Part shown: positions 1 through 8,314 of the stretch, one piece after another
How positions within the stretch are numbered: the stretch's first letter is position 1
Layout of the letters: each line of letters begins with the position of its first letter
Origin: Pandoraea pneumonica
Lineage (GTDB): Bacteria; Pseudomonadota; Gammaproteobacteria; Burkholderiales; Burkholderiaceae
Direction of reading: 5' to 3'
NCBI RefSeq assembly: GCF_902459645.1
Contig: NZ_CABPSK010000002.1
Span: forward strand, 620,001 to 684,000
Length of the DNA: 64,000 nt
Notes under the pieces: model-generated
Told to the model about the DNA's origin: nothing
The model's input: the letters and a program-made list of their open reading frames with translations, nothing else
Database searches by the model: none
Position numbers and translations under genes: made by a program

Positions 1-750
1 CCGCGCACAGAACGGCTCCGGTAACAACGCGATACCGACGCCGTTATCGACCATCGAGGCAATGAAGTCCCACTGACTAGAACGTCCCGCAATCTTCGGC
101 GTGAAACCCGCTCGCCGGCACGCCGCAATCACCAACTCAGACAGCGCAAACCCCTCGCCGTAAAACACAAACGGCTCGTCACGCAGTTCGCCTAAGCCGA
201 CCGACGCGCGCCCCTCCCACGTCGACTCGCGCGGCGCGATCAGCCGCAACTGGTAATGACACACGGGAAGGACGTCGAGAATCGCCGGATCGATCGGCAG
301 CAACACGGCACCCAGTTCGATTTCGCCCGCCAGCAGCGCCTGCTCGATGGCCCGCGAGCCGGTCTCGAACAGCTTCATCTCGATATCCGGATAGTGCTGA
401 TGGAACGCTCCGATCACCGGAATGAACAGGTCACCACCCAACGGCGGAATGCCGATCGACAACTCGCCACGCGCGACCGTCTCGAGGTCAGCCAGCTCCT
501 GCTGCAAGCGGGCATAAGCCGCGAGCACATCCTGACCGCGCTCGAACACCACCCGGCCCGCATCGGTTAGTTGCAGGCGACGACCCATGCCGCGTTCTTC
601 GCGCAACATGAGCGGCGTGCCCAGTTCGTCTTCGAGCGCTTTGACCATCTTGCTGACCGTCGGCTGCGTCACAAACAGCGCCTCGGCCGCCGCCGTGAAG
701 CTCTGCTGTCGCACAACTTCCACAAATCCTCGCAACGCACGCAGTTCCAT
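1..750 (-). CDS. LysR-family transcriptional regulator (C-terminus cut by window edge)
   Basis: The reverse frame is open from an ATG at 750 to the left edge, giving 250 residues. The first ~60 residues form a typical LysR winged helix-turn-helix (start MELRALRGFVEVVRQQSF, then the AAEALFVTQPTVSKMVKALE recognition region). The rest is the periplasmic-binding-like effector domain; a full protein would be about 300 aa. It is transcribed away from lrgA-lrgB with 198 bp between them, so it is the likely regulator of that pair, like CidR-type regulators (inference from position). Two CCAATATGG-centred palindromes lie in the shared promoter region and could be its operators. Confidence 0.9.
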   Translation of the reverse strand, partial: MELRALRGFVEVVRQQSFTAAAEALFVTQPTVSKMVKALEDELGTPLMLREERGMGRRLQLTDAGRVVFERGQDVLAAYARLQQELADLETVARGELSIGIPPLGGDLFIPVIGAFHQHYPDIEMKLFETGSRAIEQALLAGEIELGAVLLPIDPAILDVLPVCHYQLRLIAPRESTWEGRASVGLGELRDEPFVFYGEGFALSELVIAACRRAGFTPKIAGRSSQWDFIASMVDNGVGIALLPEPFCAR

Positions 751-766
751 TTTGGGTCTCCCGATT

Positions 767-911
767 GCACCAATATGGTGCTATCCGCCGCAAAGCCCCG
801 TCGTATAAGGCTTTCTCATGCACTATTAGGGTTAATACTTAAATTATTCCAATATGGAATCGATTTGATGATTGTAATTCATTATATTTATGTTGCAGCG
901 CTTCCTATACT
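767..911. promoter_or_regulatory. Divergent LysR/lrgA promoter region with twin CCAATATGG palindromes
   Basis: Two palindromes share the core CCAATATGG. GCACCA-ATA-TGGTGC lies at 767-781, 17 bp upstream of the LysR start. ATTCCA-ATA-TGGAAT lies at 846-860 and contains a T-N11-A pattern typical of LysR boxes. A TATACT -10 box at 906-911 lacks a good -35. The start it implies (about 918) puts the second palindrome near -65, the usual LysR activation position. The palindromes are seen in the sequence; assigning them to this LysR is inference. Confidence 0.5.
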
Positions 912-948
912 GCTCTCCATGTTGCAGCCAAACCCCCAGGAGAGTGCC

Positions 949-1401
949 ATGACCAAGATGATCGCCAGCCGTCTGTATAGCCGTAGCAAGCGCGCCTTGG
1001 ACGTGGTGTGGCAGATCGCATTGCTCACTGGCATCTATCTGGTGGCCGATGCTGCGTCGCGTCATTTTCACTTGCCCCTGCCGGGTGGCGTTCTCGGTCT
1101 GTTCGCGGTGGTCGGTCTGCTCATGAGCGGCGTGCTCAAGGCGGACAAGATCAAGCGCGGTGCCGACTGGTTTCTGGCCGAGATGATTCTCTTCTTCGTG
1201 CCGATGGTCGCCGCTGTCATGCAATACACCGATTTGCTGCGCCACGAAGGCCTGCAACTGCTCGCCGTGATCGGCGTGGGCACGGTGCTCGTGATGATCT
1301 CGACCGCACTCGCCGTGGACCTCGCGTGCCGCGCCGAGCGCCGGATGAAGGCCGTCTTCGTGCGCATTCCGGCACGTCGCGCTGCGCACAACGCACGCTA
1401 A
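949..1401 (+). CDS. lrgA: CidA/LrgA family holin-like membrane protein
   Basis: 150 aa small integral membrane protein of the CidA/LrgA family, with four predicted hydrophobic segments in roughly residues 22-125 and a basic C-terminal tail. The family acts in the inner membrane with LrgB and has been linked to murein hydrolase control, programmed lysis and, in some bacteria, small-carboxylate transport. The ATG at 949 is chosen because an AGGAG Shine-Dalgarno lies just upstream and the family-like sequence begins there; the frame stays open further upstream but that part is AT-rich promoter DNA. It is followed 78 bp later by lrgB. Confidence 0.87.
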   Translation: MTKMIASRLYSRSKRALDVVWQIALLTGIYLVADAASRHFHLPLPGGVLGLFAVVGLLMSGVLKADKIKRGADWFLAEMILFFVPMVAAVMQYTDLLRHEGLQLLAVIGVGTVLVMISTALAVDLACRAERRMKAVFVRIPARRAAHNAR

Positions 1402-1479
1402 ATCAACGCCCCTTGAGCGCCTGCGGGAGCCCGATGGGCTTTCGCAAACCCTGTTGTCACCTCTCGCCGGATTAATGTC

Positions 1480-2163
1480 ATGAATCATACGGCGCTCCTG
1501 CTGCTCGCTCTTACTGTTGTCTTTTATTACGTGTCGAAGCGCCTTTACGCGCGTTTCGGCAAGGTGTGGCTCGGCCCGGCCATTCTCGCGCCGGTGCTGC
1601 TCATCGCCGTGATGGTCGGCGGCGATATCTCGTACACCACTTACATCTCGGATTCGCGCTGGCTGGTTTGGCTGCTCGGTCCCACGACCATCGCGTTCGC
1701 CGTGCCCATTTACGAACACCGCGACATCATTCGGCGTCATGCGTTTGCGCTCACCGTAGGCGTGCTGGTGGCGATGATCGTGGCGGTGGGCAGCTCGTTC
1801 GTGCTGGCCCGTCTTTTTGAACTGCCGCCGGAGATGGCGCGCAGTCTGCTCGCCCGGTCGATCTCGACGCCGTTCGCGCTGGTCGTGTCCGACAAGGTGG
1901 GTGGATCTCGCGACCTGGTCGGCTTGTTCGTGATCGTGACCGGCTTCATCGGCATGCTGCTCGGCGAAGCGTTGCTGTCGTGGCTGCCGCTGCGCACGCG
2001 CATGGCACGCGGGGCACCGTTCGGTGCCGGGGCTCACGGCTTCGGTACGGCCAAGGCGCGCCAAATCGGCAGCGAAGAAGGCGTGGTCGCCAGCCTCGTG
2101 ATGATGATCAACGGCATCGTGATGGTGTTCGCCGCGCCGCTGCTGACACACTTGCCGATCTAA
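1480..2163 (+). CDS. lrgB: LrgB family membrane protein
   Basis: 227 aa, strongly hydrophobic, about seven membrane segments, full length for LrgB/CidB (usually 220-240 aa). Conserved LrgB-like stretches are visible: SISTPFALVVSDKVGG in the middle and GAHGFGTAKARQIGSEEG near the end. It forms a two-gene unit with lrgA and is the membrane partner in the LrgAB system. No good ribosome binding site is visible before the ATG, so translation may be coupled to upstream reading. The exact physiological role in this organism is unknown. Confidence 0.9.
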   Translation: MNHTALLLLALTVVFYYVSKRLYARFGKVWLGPAILAPVLLIAVMVGGDISYTTYISDSRWLVWLLGPTTIAFAVPIYEHRDIIRRHAFALTVGVLVAMIVAVGSSFVLARLFELPPEMARSLLARSISTPFALVVSDKVGGSRDLVGLFVIVTGFIGMLLGEALLSWLPLRTRMARGAPFGAGAHGFGTAKARQIGSEEGVVASLVMMINGIVMVFAAPLLTHLPI

Positions 2164-2286
2164 CGGCTGGAAGGTGCCTCGCTGCACCTTCCGAGTTTCT
2201 CTCAAGCCTCGTCCGTCGCTTCCTGCGCTGCAAAAAAATAACCCTTCGAGCGTCGCCCCTGGGCCGACGCGCCGCATGAGTTTTGC

Positions 2287-2420
2287 TACAATGCGCCAGT
2301 CTTGAGGAGCGTTGCGACAACGATTAGCGTTGCCAGGCTCAAGATCCTTCCCATTGGCCCCCGCCGGCCCCCGGTTCAACCCGGATAGTTCGGCGCGTCA
2401 GCCCCAAGAACGGCGCTCAC
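2287..2420 (+). promoter_or_regulatory. SAH riboswitch in the ahcY leader
   Basis: The leader of ahcY carries the S-adenosylhomocysteine riboswitch layout. P1 pairs TCTTGAG (2300-2306) with CTCAAGA (2338-2344). A small hairpin CAACG/CGTTG sits at 2318-2332. The conserved GAGGAGCG stretch at 2304-2310 can form the pseudoknot with GCGCTC at 2413-2418. The conserved GCCAGGCTC segment is at 2332-2340. A TACAAT -10 box at 2287-2292 would start transcription almost exactly at P1. In the known class, SAH binding raises expression of SAH hydrolase. Confidence 0.9.
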
Positions 2421-2457
2421 GTCCCAACTATCTAGACATTTAGAGAAAGGAGGCGTG

Positions 2458-3873
2458 ATGAACGCCGTAGTCGATTCGAAATTCAACGATTTCCACGTAG
2501 CCGATATCAAGCTGGCCGATTGGGGCCGCAAAGAACTGCGCATCGCCGAGAGCGAAATGCCGGGTCTGATGGCCACGCGTGAAGAGTTCAAGGCCAGCCA
2601 GCCGCTCAAGGGCGCCCGCATCGCCGGTTCGCTCCACATGACGATCCAGACGGGCGTGCTCATCGAGACGCTGACCGCGCTGGGCGCCGAAGTGCGCTGG
2701 GCCTCGTGCAACATTTTCTCGACGCAAGATCACGCCGCTGCCGCCATCGCTGCCGCTGGCATTCCCGTGTTCGCCTTCAAGGGCGAATCGCTCGACGAGT
2801 ACTGGGAATACAGCCACAAGATCTTCGAATGGCCGAACGGCGAGTTCGCCAACATGATTCTCGACGACGGCGGCGACGCCACGCTGTTGCTGATTCTGGG
2901 CAGCAAGGCCGAGAAGGACATCTCGGTCGTGGGCAACCCGACCAACGAAGAAGAAGTGGCGCTGTATGCCGCTATCAAGCGTCACATCGCCATCGATCCG
3001 CAGTGGTACAGCAAGCGTCTGTCGCAGATCAAGGGCGTGACCGAAGAGACGACCACGGGCGTGCACCGCCTGTACCAGATGGAAAAGGACGGCACGCTGC
3101 CGTTCCCGGCCATCAACGTCAACGACTCGGTGACCAAGTCGAAGTTCGATAACCTGTACGGCTGCCGCGAGTCGCTCGTCGACGGTATCAAGCGCGCGAC
3201 CGACGTGATGATCGCTGGCAAGATCGCGCTCGTGGCCGGTTACGGCGACGTGGGTAAGGGCTGCGCACAAAGCCTGCGTGGTCTGGGCGCCACCGTATGG
3301 GTCACCGAAATCGACCCGATCTGCGCGCTGCAAGCCGCGATGGAAGGCTACCGCGTCGTGACGATGGAATACGCCGCCGACAAGGCCGACATCTTCGTGA
3401 CCGCCACGGGCAACTTCCACGTGATCGATCACGACCACATGGCCGCGATGAAGAATCAGGCCATCGTGTGCAACATCGGCCACTTCGACTCGGAAATCAA
3501 CGTCGCGTCGACCCGCAAGTACGAGTGGGAAAACATCAAGCCGCAAGTCGACCACATCATCTTCCCGGACGGCAAGCGCATCATCTTGCTGGCGGAAGGT
3601 CGCCTCGTGAACCTGGGCTGCGCCACCGGTCACCCGTCGTTCGTGATGAGCAACTCGTTCACCAACCAGACCCTCGCGCAGATCGAACTGTTCGTGGACG
3701 GCGCCAAGTACAAGAACAGCGTGTACGTGTTGCCGAAGCATCTGGACGAGAAGGTTGCGCGCCTGCACCTGGGCCGCATCGGTGCCGAGCTGACCGTGTT
3801 GAGCGACGATCAGGCGAAGTACATCAGCGTCGAGAAGAACGGTCCGTTCAAGCCGGCGCACTACCGTTATTAA
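2458..3873 (+). CDS. ahcY: Adenosylhomocysteinase (SAH hydrolase)
   Basis: 471 aa cytosolic NAD-dependent enzyme that reversibly splits S-adenosylhomocysteine into adenosine and homocysteine, relieving product inhibition of methyltransferases. The NAD-binding motif GYGDVGKG is at residues 261-268, and the family C-terminus KPAHYRY is intact. Length fits the bacterial form with the ~40-residue insert. ATG at 2458 is preferred over GTG at 2455 because the strong AAAGGAGG at 2446-2453 is spaced better for it. An SAH riboswitch lies in the leader, and tlyA and metF follow on the same strand, making a methyl-cycle block. Confidence 0.97.
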   Translation: MNAVVDSKFNDFHVADIKLADWGRKELRIAESEMPGLMATREEFKASQPLKGARIAGSLHMTIQTGVLIETLTALGAEVRWASCNIFSTQDHAAAAIAAAGIPVFAFKGESLDEYWEYSHKIFEWPNGEFANMILDDGGDATLLLILGSKAEKDISVVGNPTNEEEVALYAAIKRHIAIDPQWYSKRLSQIKGVTEETTTGVHRLYQMEKDGTLPFPAINVNDSVTKSKFDNLYGCRESLVDGIKRATDVMIAGKIALVAGYGDVGKGCAQSLRGLGATVWVTEIDPICALQAAMEGYRVVTMEYAADKADIFVTATGNFHVIDHDHMAAMKNQAIVCNIGHFDSEINVASTRKYEWENIKPQVDHIIFPDGKRIILLAEGRLVNLGCATGHPSFVMSNSFTNQTLAQIELFVDGAKYKNSVYVLPKHLDEKVARLHLGRIGAELTVLSDDQAKYISVEKNGPFKPAHYRY

Positions 3874-4010
3874 TTCGCTAGCCGTTAGCGATTGATTGCC
3901 GGTAACCGCGCGGCCGTGCCTTGGGTGCGGCCGCGCAAGATTTTGTCACTGCCGGTGGTGACGCCGACACAGATCGGCATTGTTCACCGGCGCGTCCTTC
4001 GGAGCTTGCT

Positions 4011-4370
4011 ATGCGTCTGCTGCTGATTTGGCTCATCAATGCCATCGCACTTCTCGTTTTGCCGCACGTCATCTCGGGCGTTCAGCTCAAGGGGATTGGT
4101 ACTGCGCTGATCGTTGCGGTCGTGCTCGGCCTCATCAACGCCTTCCTGCGTCCGCTGCTCGTGATCCTCACGCTGCCGGTCACGGTCGTCACGCTCGGCT
4201 TGTTCATCTTCGTGATCAATGCGCTGTTGTTCTGGCTGGCATCTCACGTGGTCAAGGGCTTTGAAGTGTCAGGCTTCTGGGCGGCGCTCTTCGGCTCGCT
4301 GCTGTACAGCCTGATTTCGTGGATTCTGTCGGCGCTGGTGTTCGGCGGCGATCGCGCCACGAACGTTTAA
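4011..4370 (+). CDS. Phage-holin-family (YvlD-like) small membrane protein
   Basis: 119 aa with four hydrophobic helices (about residues 2-20, 30-48, 52-78, 90-112) and the family-like NAFLRPLLVILTLPVTVVTLG segment, matching the family named phage holin 4_2 (DUF360/YvlD). Its function is unknown; despite the name there is no phage context here. The ATG at 4011 is chosen because it begins the first helix and a GGAG lies 8 bases upstream. It lies between ahcY and tlyA on the same strand and is probably cotranscribed. Confidence 0.8.
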   Translation: MRLLLIWLINAIALLVLPHVISGVQLKGIGTALIVAVVLGLINAFLRPLLVILTLPVTVVTLGLFIFVINALLFWLASHVVKGFEVSGFWAALFGSLLYSLISWILSALVFGGDRATNV

Positions 4371-4415
4371 TTCGCGCACCGGCGCGTCAGTTTTCATCCG
4401 CAGGAATTTGCCGTT

Positions 4416-5276
4416 ATGTTGCCAGCCCTTCGTGTCGATCAGGCCCTCGTATCGCGAGGCCTCGCGGCGTCGCGGACTGCTGCACAACGGCTGATCGACG
4501 CCGGGCGGGTGTACTTCGCGAACACCGACACGGTGCTCAAGAAGGCCAGCCAGCTCGTCGCGAGCGACGAAGAGCTCGAAGTGCGTGCAGCGGCCGACGG
4601 GCTGCCGGGCGAAGAGCGCTATGTGTCGCGTGGCGGGTTGAAGCTCGAAGGGGCGCTCGCCGCCGCTGGGCTCGGTGCCGACGCGCTGAACGGCCGCATC
4701 GCGCTCGATGTGGGGCTGTCGACCGGGGGCTTCGCGGACTGTCTGTTGCAGGCTGGTGTTGCGCAGGTGGTCGGTGTCGATGTCGGTCACGGGCAATTGC
4801 ACACGCGGCTCGCCGCTGAGCCGCGCTTGATTTCGCTCGAAGGCATCAACGCGCGGCATTTGTCGCGCGAAATGCTCGACGAGCAATTGGCGAGTCTGGC
4901 GCAACGCGGCGATGAGCATGCCCCGACACCGGCGCTCACGTCGGTGCCGGAACGCGGCTTCGATTTGATCGTGGGCGATGTGTCGTTCATCTCGCTCACG
5001 CTGGTGTTGCCTGCGCTTGCACCGCTGCTCGCCGCCGATGGCGACTTGCTGATGTTGGTGAAACCGCAGTTCGAGGTGGGGCGCGAACACATCGGGCGCG
5101 GCGGGCTGGTACGCGACGCCGCGCAATACGCGCAAGTGGAGACAAAGATCCGCACTGCCTGCGAGTCGCTCGGCCTAATGGTGGCTGAGGTGGCCGGCTG
5201 GTTCGACAGCCCGATCACGGGCGGTGACGGTAACCGAGAGTTTTTCGTGCACGCCACGCGTGCCAACGCCGCATGA
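4416..5276 (+). CDS. tlyA: TlyA-family rRNA 2'-O-methyltransferase
   Basis: 286 aa. The N-terminal ~65 residues are an S4 RNA-binding domain (LRVDQALVSRGLAASRTAAQ), followed by an FtsJ-like SAM-dependent methyltransferase domain. The SAM loop DVGLSTGGFADCLLQAG is at 98-114 (usual family form DVGASTGGFTD). The GGLKLE lysine (K76) fits the catalytic K-D-K-E set. In characterised members TlyA methylates 16S and 23S rRNA ribose groups; the old name hemolysin is historical. Placement beside ahcY and metF fits SAM-dependent chemistry. Confidence 0.92.
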   Translation: MLPALRVDQALVSRGLAASRTAAQRLIDAGRVYFANTDTVLKKASQLVASDEELEVRAAADGLPGEERYVSRGGLKLEGALAAAGLGADALNGRIALDVGLSTGGFADCLLQAGVAQVVGVDVGHGQLHTRLAAEPRLISLEGINARHLSREMLDEQLASLAQRGDEHAPTPALTSVPERGFDLIVGDVSFISLTLVLPALAPLLAADGDLLMLVKPQFEVGREHIGRGGLVRDAAQYAQVETKIRTACESLGLMVAEVAGWFDSPITGGDGNREFFVHATRANAA

Positions 5277-5283
5277 GTGCCGC

Positions 5284-6144
5284 ATGAACGACTCTCTCGA
5301 TAATCAGAAGATCATGACGCAACCTTCCTTCAGCTTCGAATTCTTCCCGCCCAAGACCGCCGAGGGCGCGGAGAAGCTGCGCGCGACGCGCCAACAACTG
5401 TTCCCGCTGGGACCGAAATTCGTCTCGGTGACGTTCGGGGCCGGTGGCTCGACCCAGCAGGGCACGATCGATACGGTGGTGGAAATCCAACGCGAAGGCG
5501 TCGAAGCGGCGCCGCACTTGTCGTGCGTGGGTTCGACCAAAGAGAACATTCGCGACATCTTGCAGACGTACCGCAGCCATGGCATCCGTCACATCGTGGC
5601 GTTGCGCGGCGATTTGCCGTCGGGCATGGGCGAGATCGGCGAGTTTCGCTACGCGTCGGAACTGGTGGAATTCATTCGTGCGGAAACCGGCGACTGGTTC
5701 CACATCGAAGTGGCCGCTTACCCCGAGTACCACCCGCAGGCGAAGTCGCCGCGTCTGGATCTCGAACACTTCGCCAACAAGGTGAAGGCCGGGGCGAACG
5801 CCGCGATCACGCAGTACTTCTTCAATGCGGATGCGTACTTCCGCTTTGTCGATGACGCCAAGCGACTCGGCGTGGACGTGCCGATCGTGCCGGGCATCAT
5901 GCCGATCACGAATTACTCGCAGATGATGCGGTTCTCGGAAATGTGCGGCGCGGAAGTGCCGCGCTGGATTGCCAAACGCCTCGAAGGCTTCGGCGACGAC
6001 CGCGAGTCGATCCGCGCGTTTGGCCTCGACGTGGTGACGGCCCTGTGTGAGCGCTTGCTCGCGGACGGCGCACCGGGTCTGCACTTCTATACGCTTAATG
6101 CGGCATCGGCCACCAAGGCCATGTGGCAGCGGCTCGGCCTGTAA
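5284..6144 (+). CDS. metF: 5,10-methylenetetrahydrofolate reductase
   Basis: 286 aa flavoprotein that reduces methylene-THF to 5-methyl-THF, the methyl donor for methionine synthesis. The N-terminal FSFEFFPPK carries the catalytic glutamate (E19 here), and the FVSVTFGAGGS strand and the substrate-loop region HIVALRGDLPSG are present. The start is uncertain: ATG 5284 gives 286 aa; ATG 5314 (MTQPSFSFEFF) gives 276 aa, closer to many homologues. Neither has a strong ribosome binding site. It sits 7 bp after tlyA and is followed by a clear terminator, so it is probably the last gene of the ahcY block. Confidence 0.95.
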   Translation: MNDSLDNQKIMTQPSFSFEFFPPKTAEGAEKLRATRQQLFPLGPKFVSVTFGAGGSTQQGTIDTVVEIQREGVEAAPHLSCVGSTKENIRDILQTYRSHGIRHIVALRGDLPSGMGEIGEFRYASELVEFIRAETGDWFHIEVAAYPEYHPQAKSPRLDLEHFANKVKAGANAAITQYFFNADAYFRFVDDAKRLGVDVPIVPGIMPITNYSQMMRFSEMCGAEVPRWIAKRLEGFGDDRESIRAFGLDVVTALCERLLADGAPGLHFYTLNAASATKAMWQRLGL

Positions 6145-6153
6145 GCTGGCCTG

Positions 6154-6186
6154 CGGCCCGGATCGACGTCCGGGCCGATTTTCTTT
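6154..6186 (+). terminator. Rho-independent terminator after metF
   Basis: A perfect 9-bp stem CGGCCCGGA (6154-6162) / TCCGGGCCG (6169-6177) with a 6-base loop is followed by ATTTTCTTT. It closes the ahcY-metF transcript. Confidence 0.9.
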
Positions 6187-6472
6187 CCGACCCTTCCCGT
6201 CTCCTCCCTTTTCCTCCCTCCACCTCCTCGTATTTCCGGCGCGCACGCCCTGTGCCAAGCAGGTCGCCGATTGCGCAGATCCGGTGCATGAATGTCAATC
6301 CCAATCAAAATTAAGTGTTTTCCTAAAAGAAAACGCTGCAAATCGGCAATTCGCTAGGGATTTGGCGTGTTGTGACGCGAGGTAACCTTCAGTAATATTC
6401 CCGGGTGCTCGGCGGCGACCCCGAACCGGGGGACCCGATCCTGAGCCTCGAAAATACTATTCCGAGGAGCCT
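6187..6472. other. Intergenic region before dppA
   Basis: About 290 bp without a credible gene. It is pyrimidine-rich at its start, AT-richer around 6300-6345, and ends in a GAGGAG ribosome binding site for dppA. It should contain the promoter of the dpp operon, but I see no convincing -35/-10 pair. A small CCCCG/CGGGG hairpin lies at 6419-6431. Confidence 0.5.
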
Positions 6473-8113
6473 ATGAAACGAACCCACACCCTGCGTTTGC
6501 TTTTGGCGGCCTCCCTGCTTGCCGGCGCGGCCGTGATCCAGCCCGCCTCAGCAGTCGAGCTCCCGAACAAGACCCTCGTGTATTGCTCCGAGGGCAGTCC
6601 CGCCGGTTTCGATCCGGGACAGCTGACCACCGGCACCGACTTCGATCCCGCCGACGCGATCTACAACCGCCTGATCGCCTTCGTACCGGGCGAAACCGGT
6701 GTCATGCCGTCGCTCGCAGAGAAGTGGGATATCTCACCGGACAACAAGGTCTACACCTTCCATCTGCGCAAGGGCGTCAAGTTCCACACGACCGAGTACT
6801 TCACGCCGACGCGTGACTTCAATGCCGAAGACGTGAAGTTCACGTTCGAGCGCATGGGCGATCGCGAGATGGCCTTCCGCAAGGCGTATCCGGCTGAGTT
6901 CCCGTATTTCGTCGACATGGGCCTTCAGAAGGACATCGATCGTATCGAGATCGTCGATCCGTACACCGTCCGCTTCGTGCTGAAGCAAGTCGATGCGCCG
7001 TTCATCCAGAATCTGGCCATGTCGTTCGCGTCGATCCTGTCGAAGGAATACGCCGACAAGCTGCTCACCGCGAACAACGCGCGCGATATCGCGCTCAAGC
7101 CGGTCGGCACGGGCCCGTTCATTTTCCGTAGCTACACGAAGGACGCCACGCTGCGACTGGACGGCAATAAGGACTACTGGAATACGAACCTGCCGCCGAA
7201 GGTGAGCAAGCTGATCTTCGCGATCACGACCGACGCGAACGTGCGTATCCAGAAGCTCAAGCGCAACGAGTGCCAAGTGGCGACGTATCCGCGTCCGGCC
7301 GACGTCGATTCGCTCAAGGCCGATATCTCGGCGCAGGGCAAGGCATCGAAGCTCAAGATGCCGGATCAGGTCGGTTTCAACCTCGGCTACGTGGCGTACA
7401 ACGTGCAGAAGAAGCCGCTCGATCGCGTGGAAGTGCGTCAGGCACTCGACATGGCGATCAACAAGCCGGCGATTCTCCAGTCGGTGTACGGCTCGGCAGG
7501 GCAGTTGTCGAACGGCGCGCCGATGCCGCCGACGCAATGGTCCTACGACAAGAACATCAAGCCGGCCGGCTACGACCCCGAGAAAGCCAAGGCGTTGCTC
7601 GAGAAAGCAGGCGTGAAGAATATCGAAATCACGCTGTGGGCGATGCCGGTGCAACGTCCGTACAACCCGAACGGCAAGCTGATGGCGGAAATGATTCAGG
7701 CCGACTGGGCGAAGATCGGCGTGAAGGCCAACATCGTCACGTACGAGTGGGGTGAGTACATCAAGCGCGCCAAGGCGGGTGAGCACGACGCACTGCTGAT
7801 CGGCTGGACTGGCGACAACGGCGACCCGGACAACTGGCTCGGCGTGCTGCTCGGCTGCGACTCGATGAACGGCAACAACTTCTCGAAGTGGTGCTACAAG
7901 CCGTTCGACGATCTCATCAAGCAAGCCCGTCAGACCACGGACGTTGGCGCGCGTACGAAGCTGTACACGCAAGCGCAGGAAATCTTCGCGCAACAACTGC
8001 CGTTCTCGCCGATCGCACACTCGACGCAATACAAGCCGATGGCGACGAACGTGAAGGGCTTCAAGCTCAGCCCGTTTAGCCGCAACAGCTTTGCCGGTGT
8101 GTCGCTCGACTGA
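6473..8113 (+). CDS. dppA: Dipeptide/peptide ABC transporter periplasmic binding protein
   Basis: 546 aa solute-binding protein of family 5 (DppA/OppA type). A signal peptide is evident at residues 1-27 (MKRTHTLRLLLAASLLAG, cleavage after ASA). The mature part begins with LVYCSEGSPAGFDPG, close to the DppA N-terminus, and family motifs such as PLDRVEVRQALDMAINK are present. It would deliver dipeptides or related ligands (heme precursors in some bacteria) to the dppBCDF permease encoded 200 bp downstream on the same strand. GAGGAG lies 5-9 bases before the ATG. The exact ligand cannot be read from sequence. Confidence 0.93.
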   Translation: MKRTHTLRLLLAASLLAGAAVIQPASAVELPNKTLVYCSEGSPAGFDPGQLTTGTDFDPADAIYNRLIAFVPGETGVMPSLAEKWDISPDNKVYTFHLRKGVKFHTTEYFTPTRDFNAEDVKFTFERMGDREMAFRKAYPAEFPYFVDMGLQKDIDRIEIVDPYTVRFVLKQVDAPFIQNLAMSFASILSKEYADKLLTANNARDIALKPVGTGPFIFRSYTKDATLRLDGNKDYWNTNLPPKVSKLIFAITTDANVRIQKLKRNECQVATYPRPADVDSLKADISAQGKASKLKMPDQVGFNLGYVAYNVQKKPLDRVEVRQALDMAINKPAILQSVYGSAGQLSNGAPMPPTQWSYDKNIKPAGYDPEKAKALLEKAGVKNIEITLWAMPVQRPYNPNGKLMAEMIQADWAKIGVKANIVTYEWGEYIKRAKAGEHDALLIGWTGDNGDPDNWLGVLLGCDSMNGNNFSKWCYKPFDDLIKQARQTTDVGARTKLYTQAQEIFAQQLPFSPIAHSTQYKPMATNVKGFKLSPFSRNSFAGVSLD

Positions 8114-8129
8114 TCGGGCTTCCCCTCAA

Positions 8130-8151
8130 GGCGACGGCCACGACCGTCGCC
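8130..8151 (+). other. Stem-loop between dppA and dppB
   Basis: A perfect 8-bp inverted repeat GGCGACGG/CCGTCGCC around a 6-base loop lies 17 bp after the dppA stop, with no T-run. Hairpins at this place in binding-protein operons often protect the upstream mRNA and lower expression of the membrane components; that role here is inferred. Confidence 0.5.
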
Positions 8152-8314
8152 GGTAGCACGCAATAGATTGGTATCAAGCAGGCAGACCTGGCCGCCGCGC
8201 CTGGGTCTGCTTGCCGCACCAAGACATAAGACCGTCTACGACTGATTAACGCGGCACAGCGCCACCCGTCCTGCCGCCGGGGGCGGGCGGTGCGCAAGCC
8301 CACGGAACCCTCAT

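Noticed and set aside
2440-3861. A 473-codon minus-strand frame over ahcY
   Set aside because: It mirrors ahcY; codon bias explains the lack of stops.
4011-4370. Prophage remnant because of the phage-holin family name
   Set aside because: No other phage gene is near; the family is common in chromosomes of this group.
6419-6431. CCCCG/CGGGG hairpin as a riboswitch before dppA
   Set aside because: A single short hairpin with no conserved elements that I recognise.
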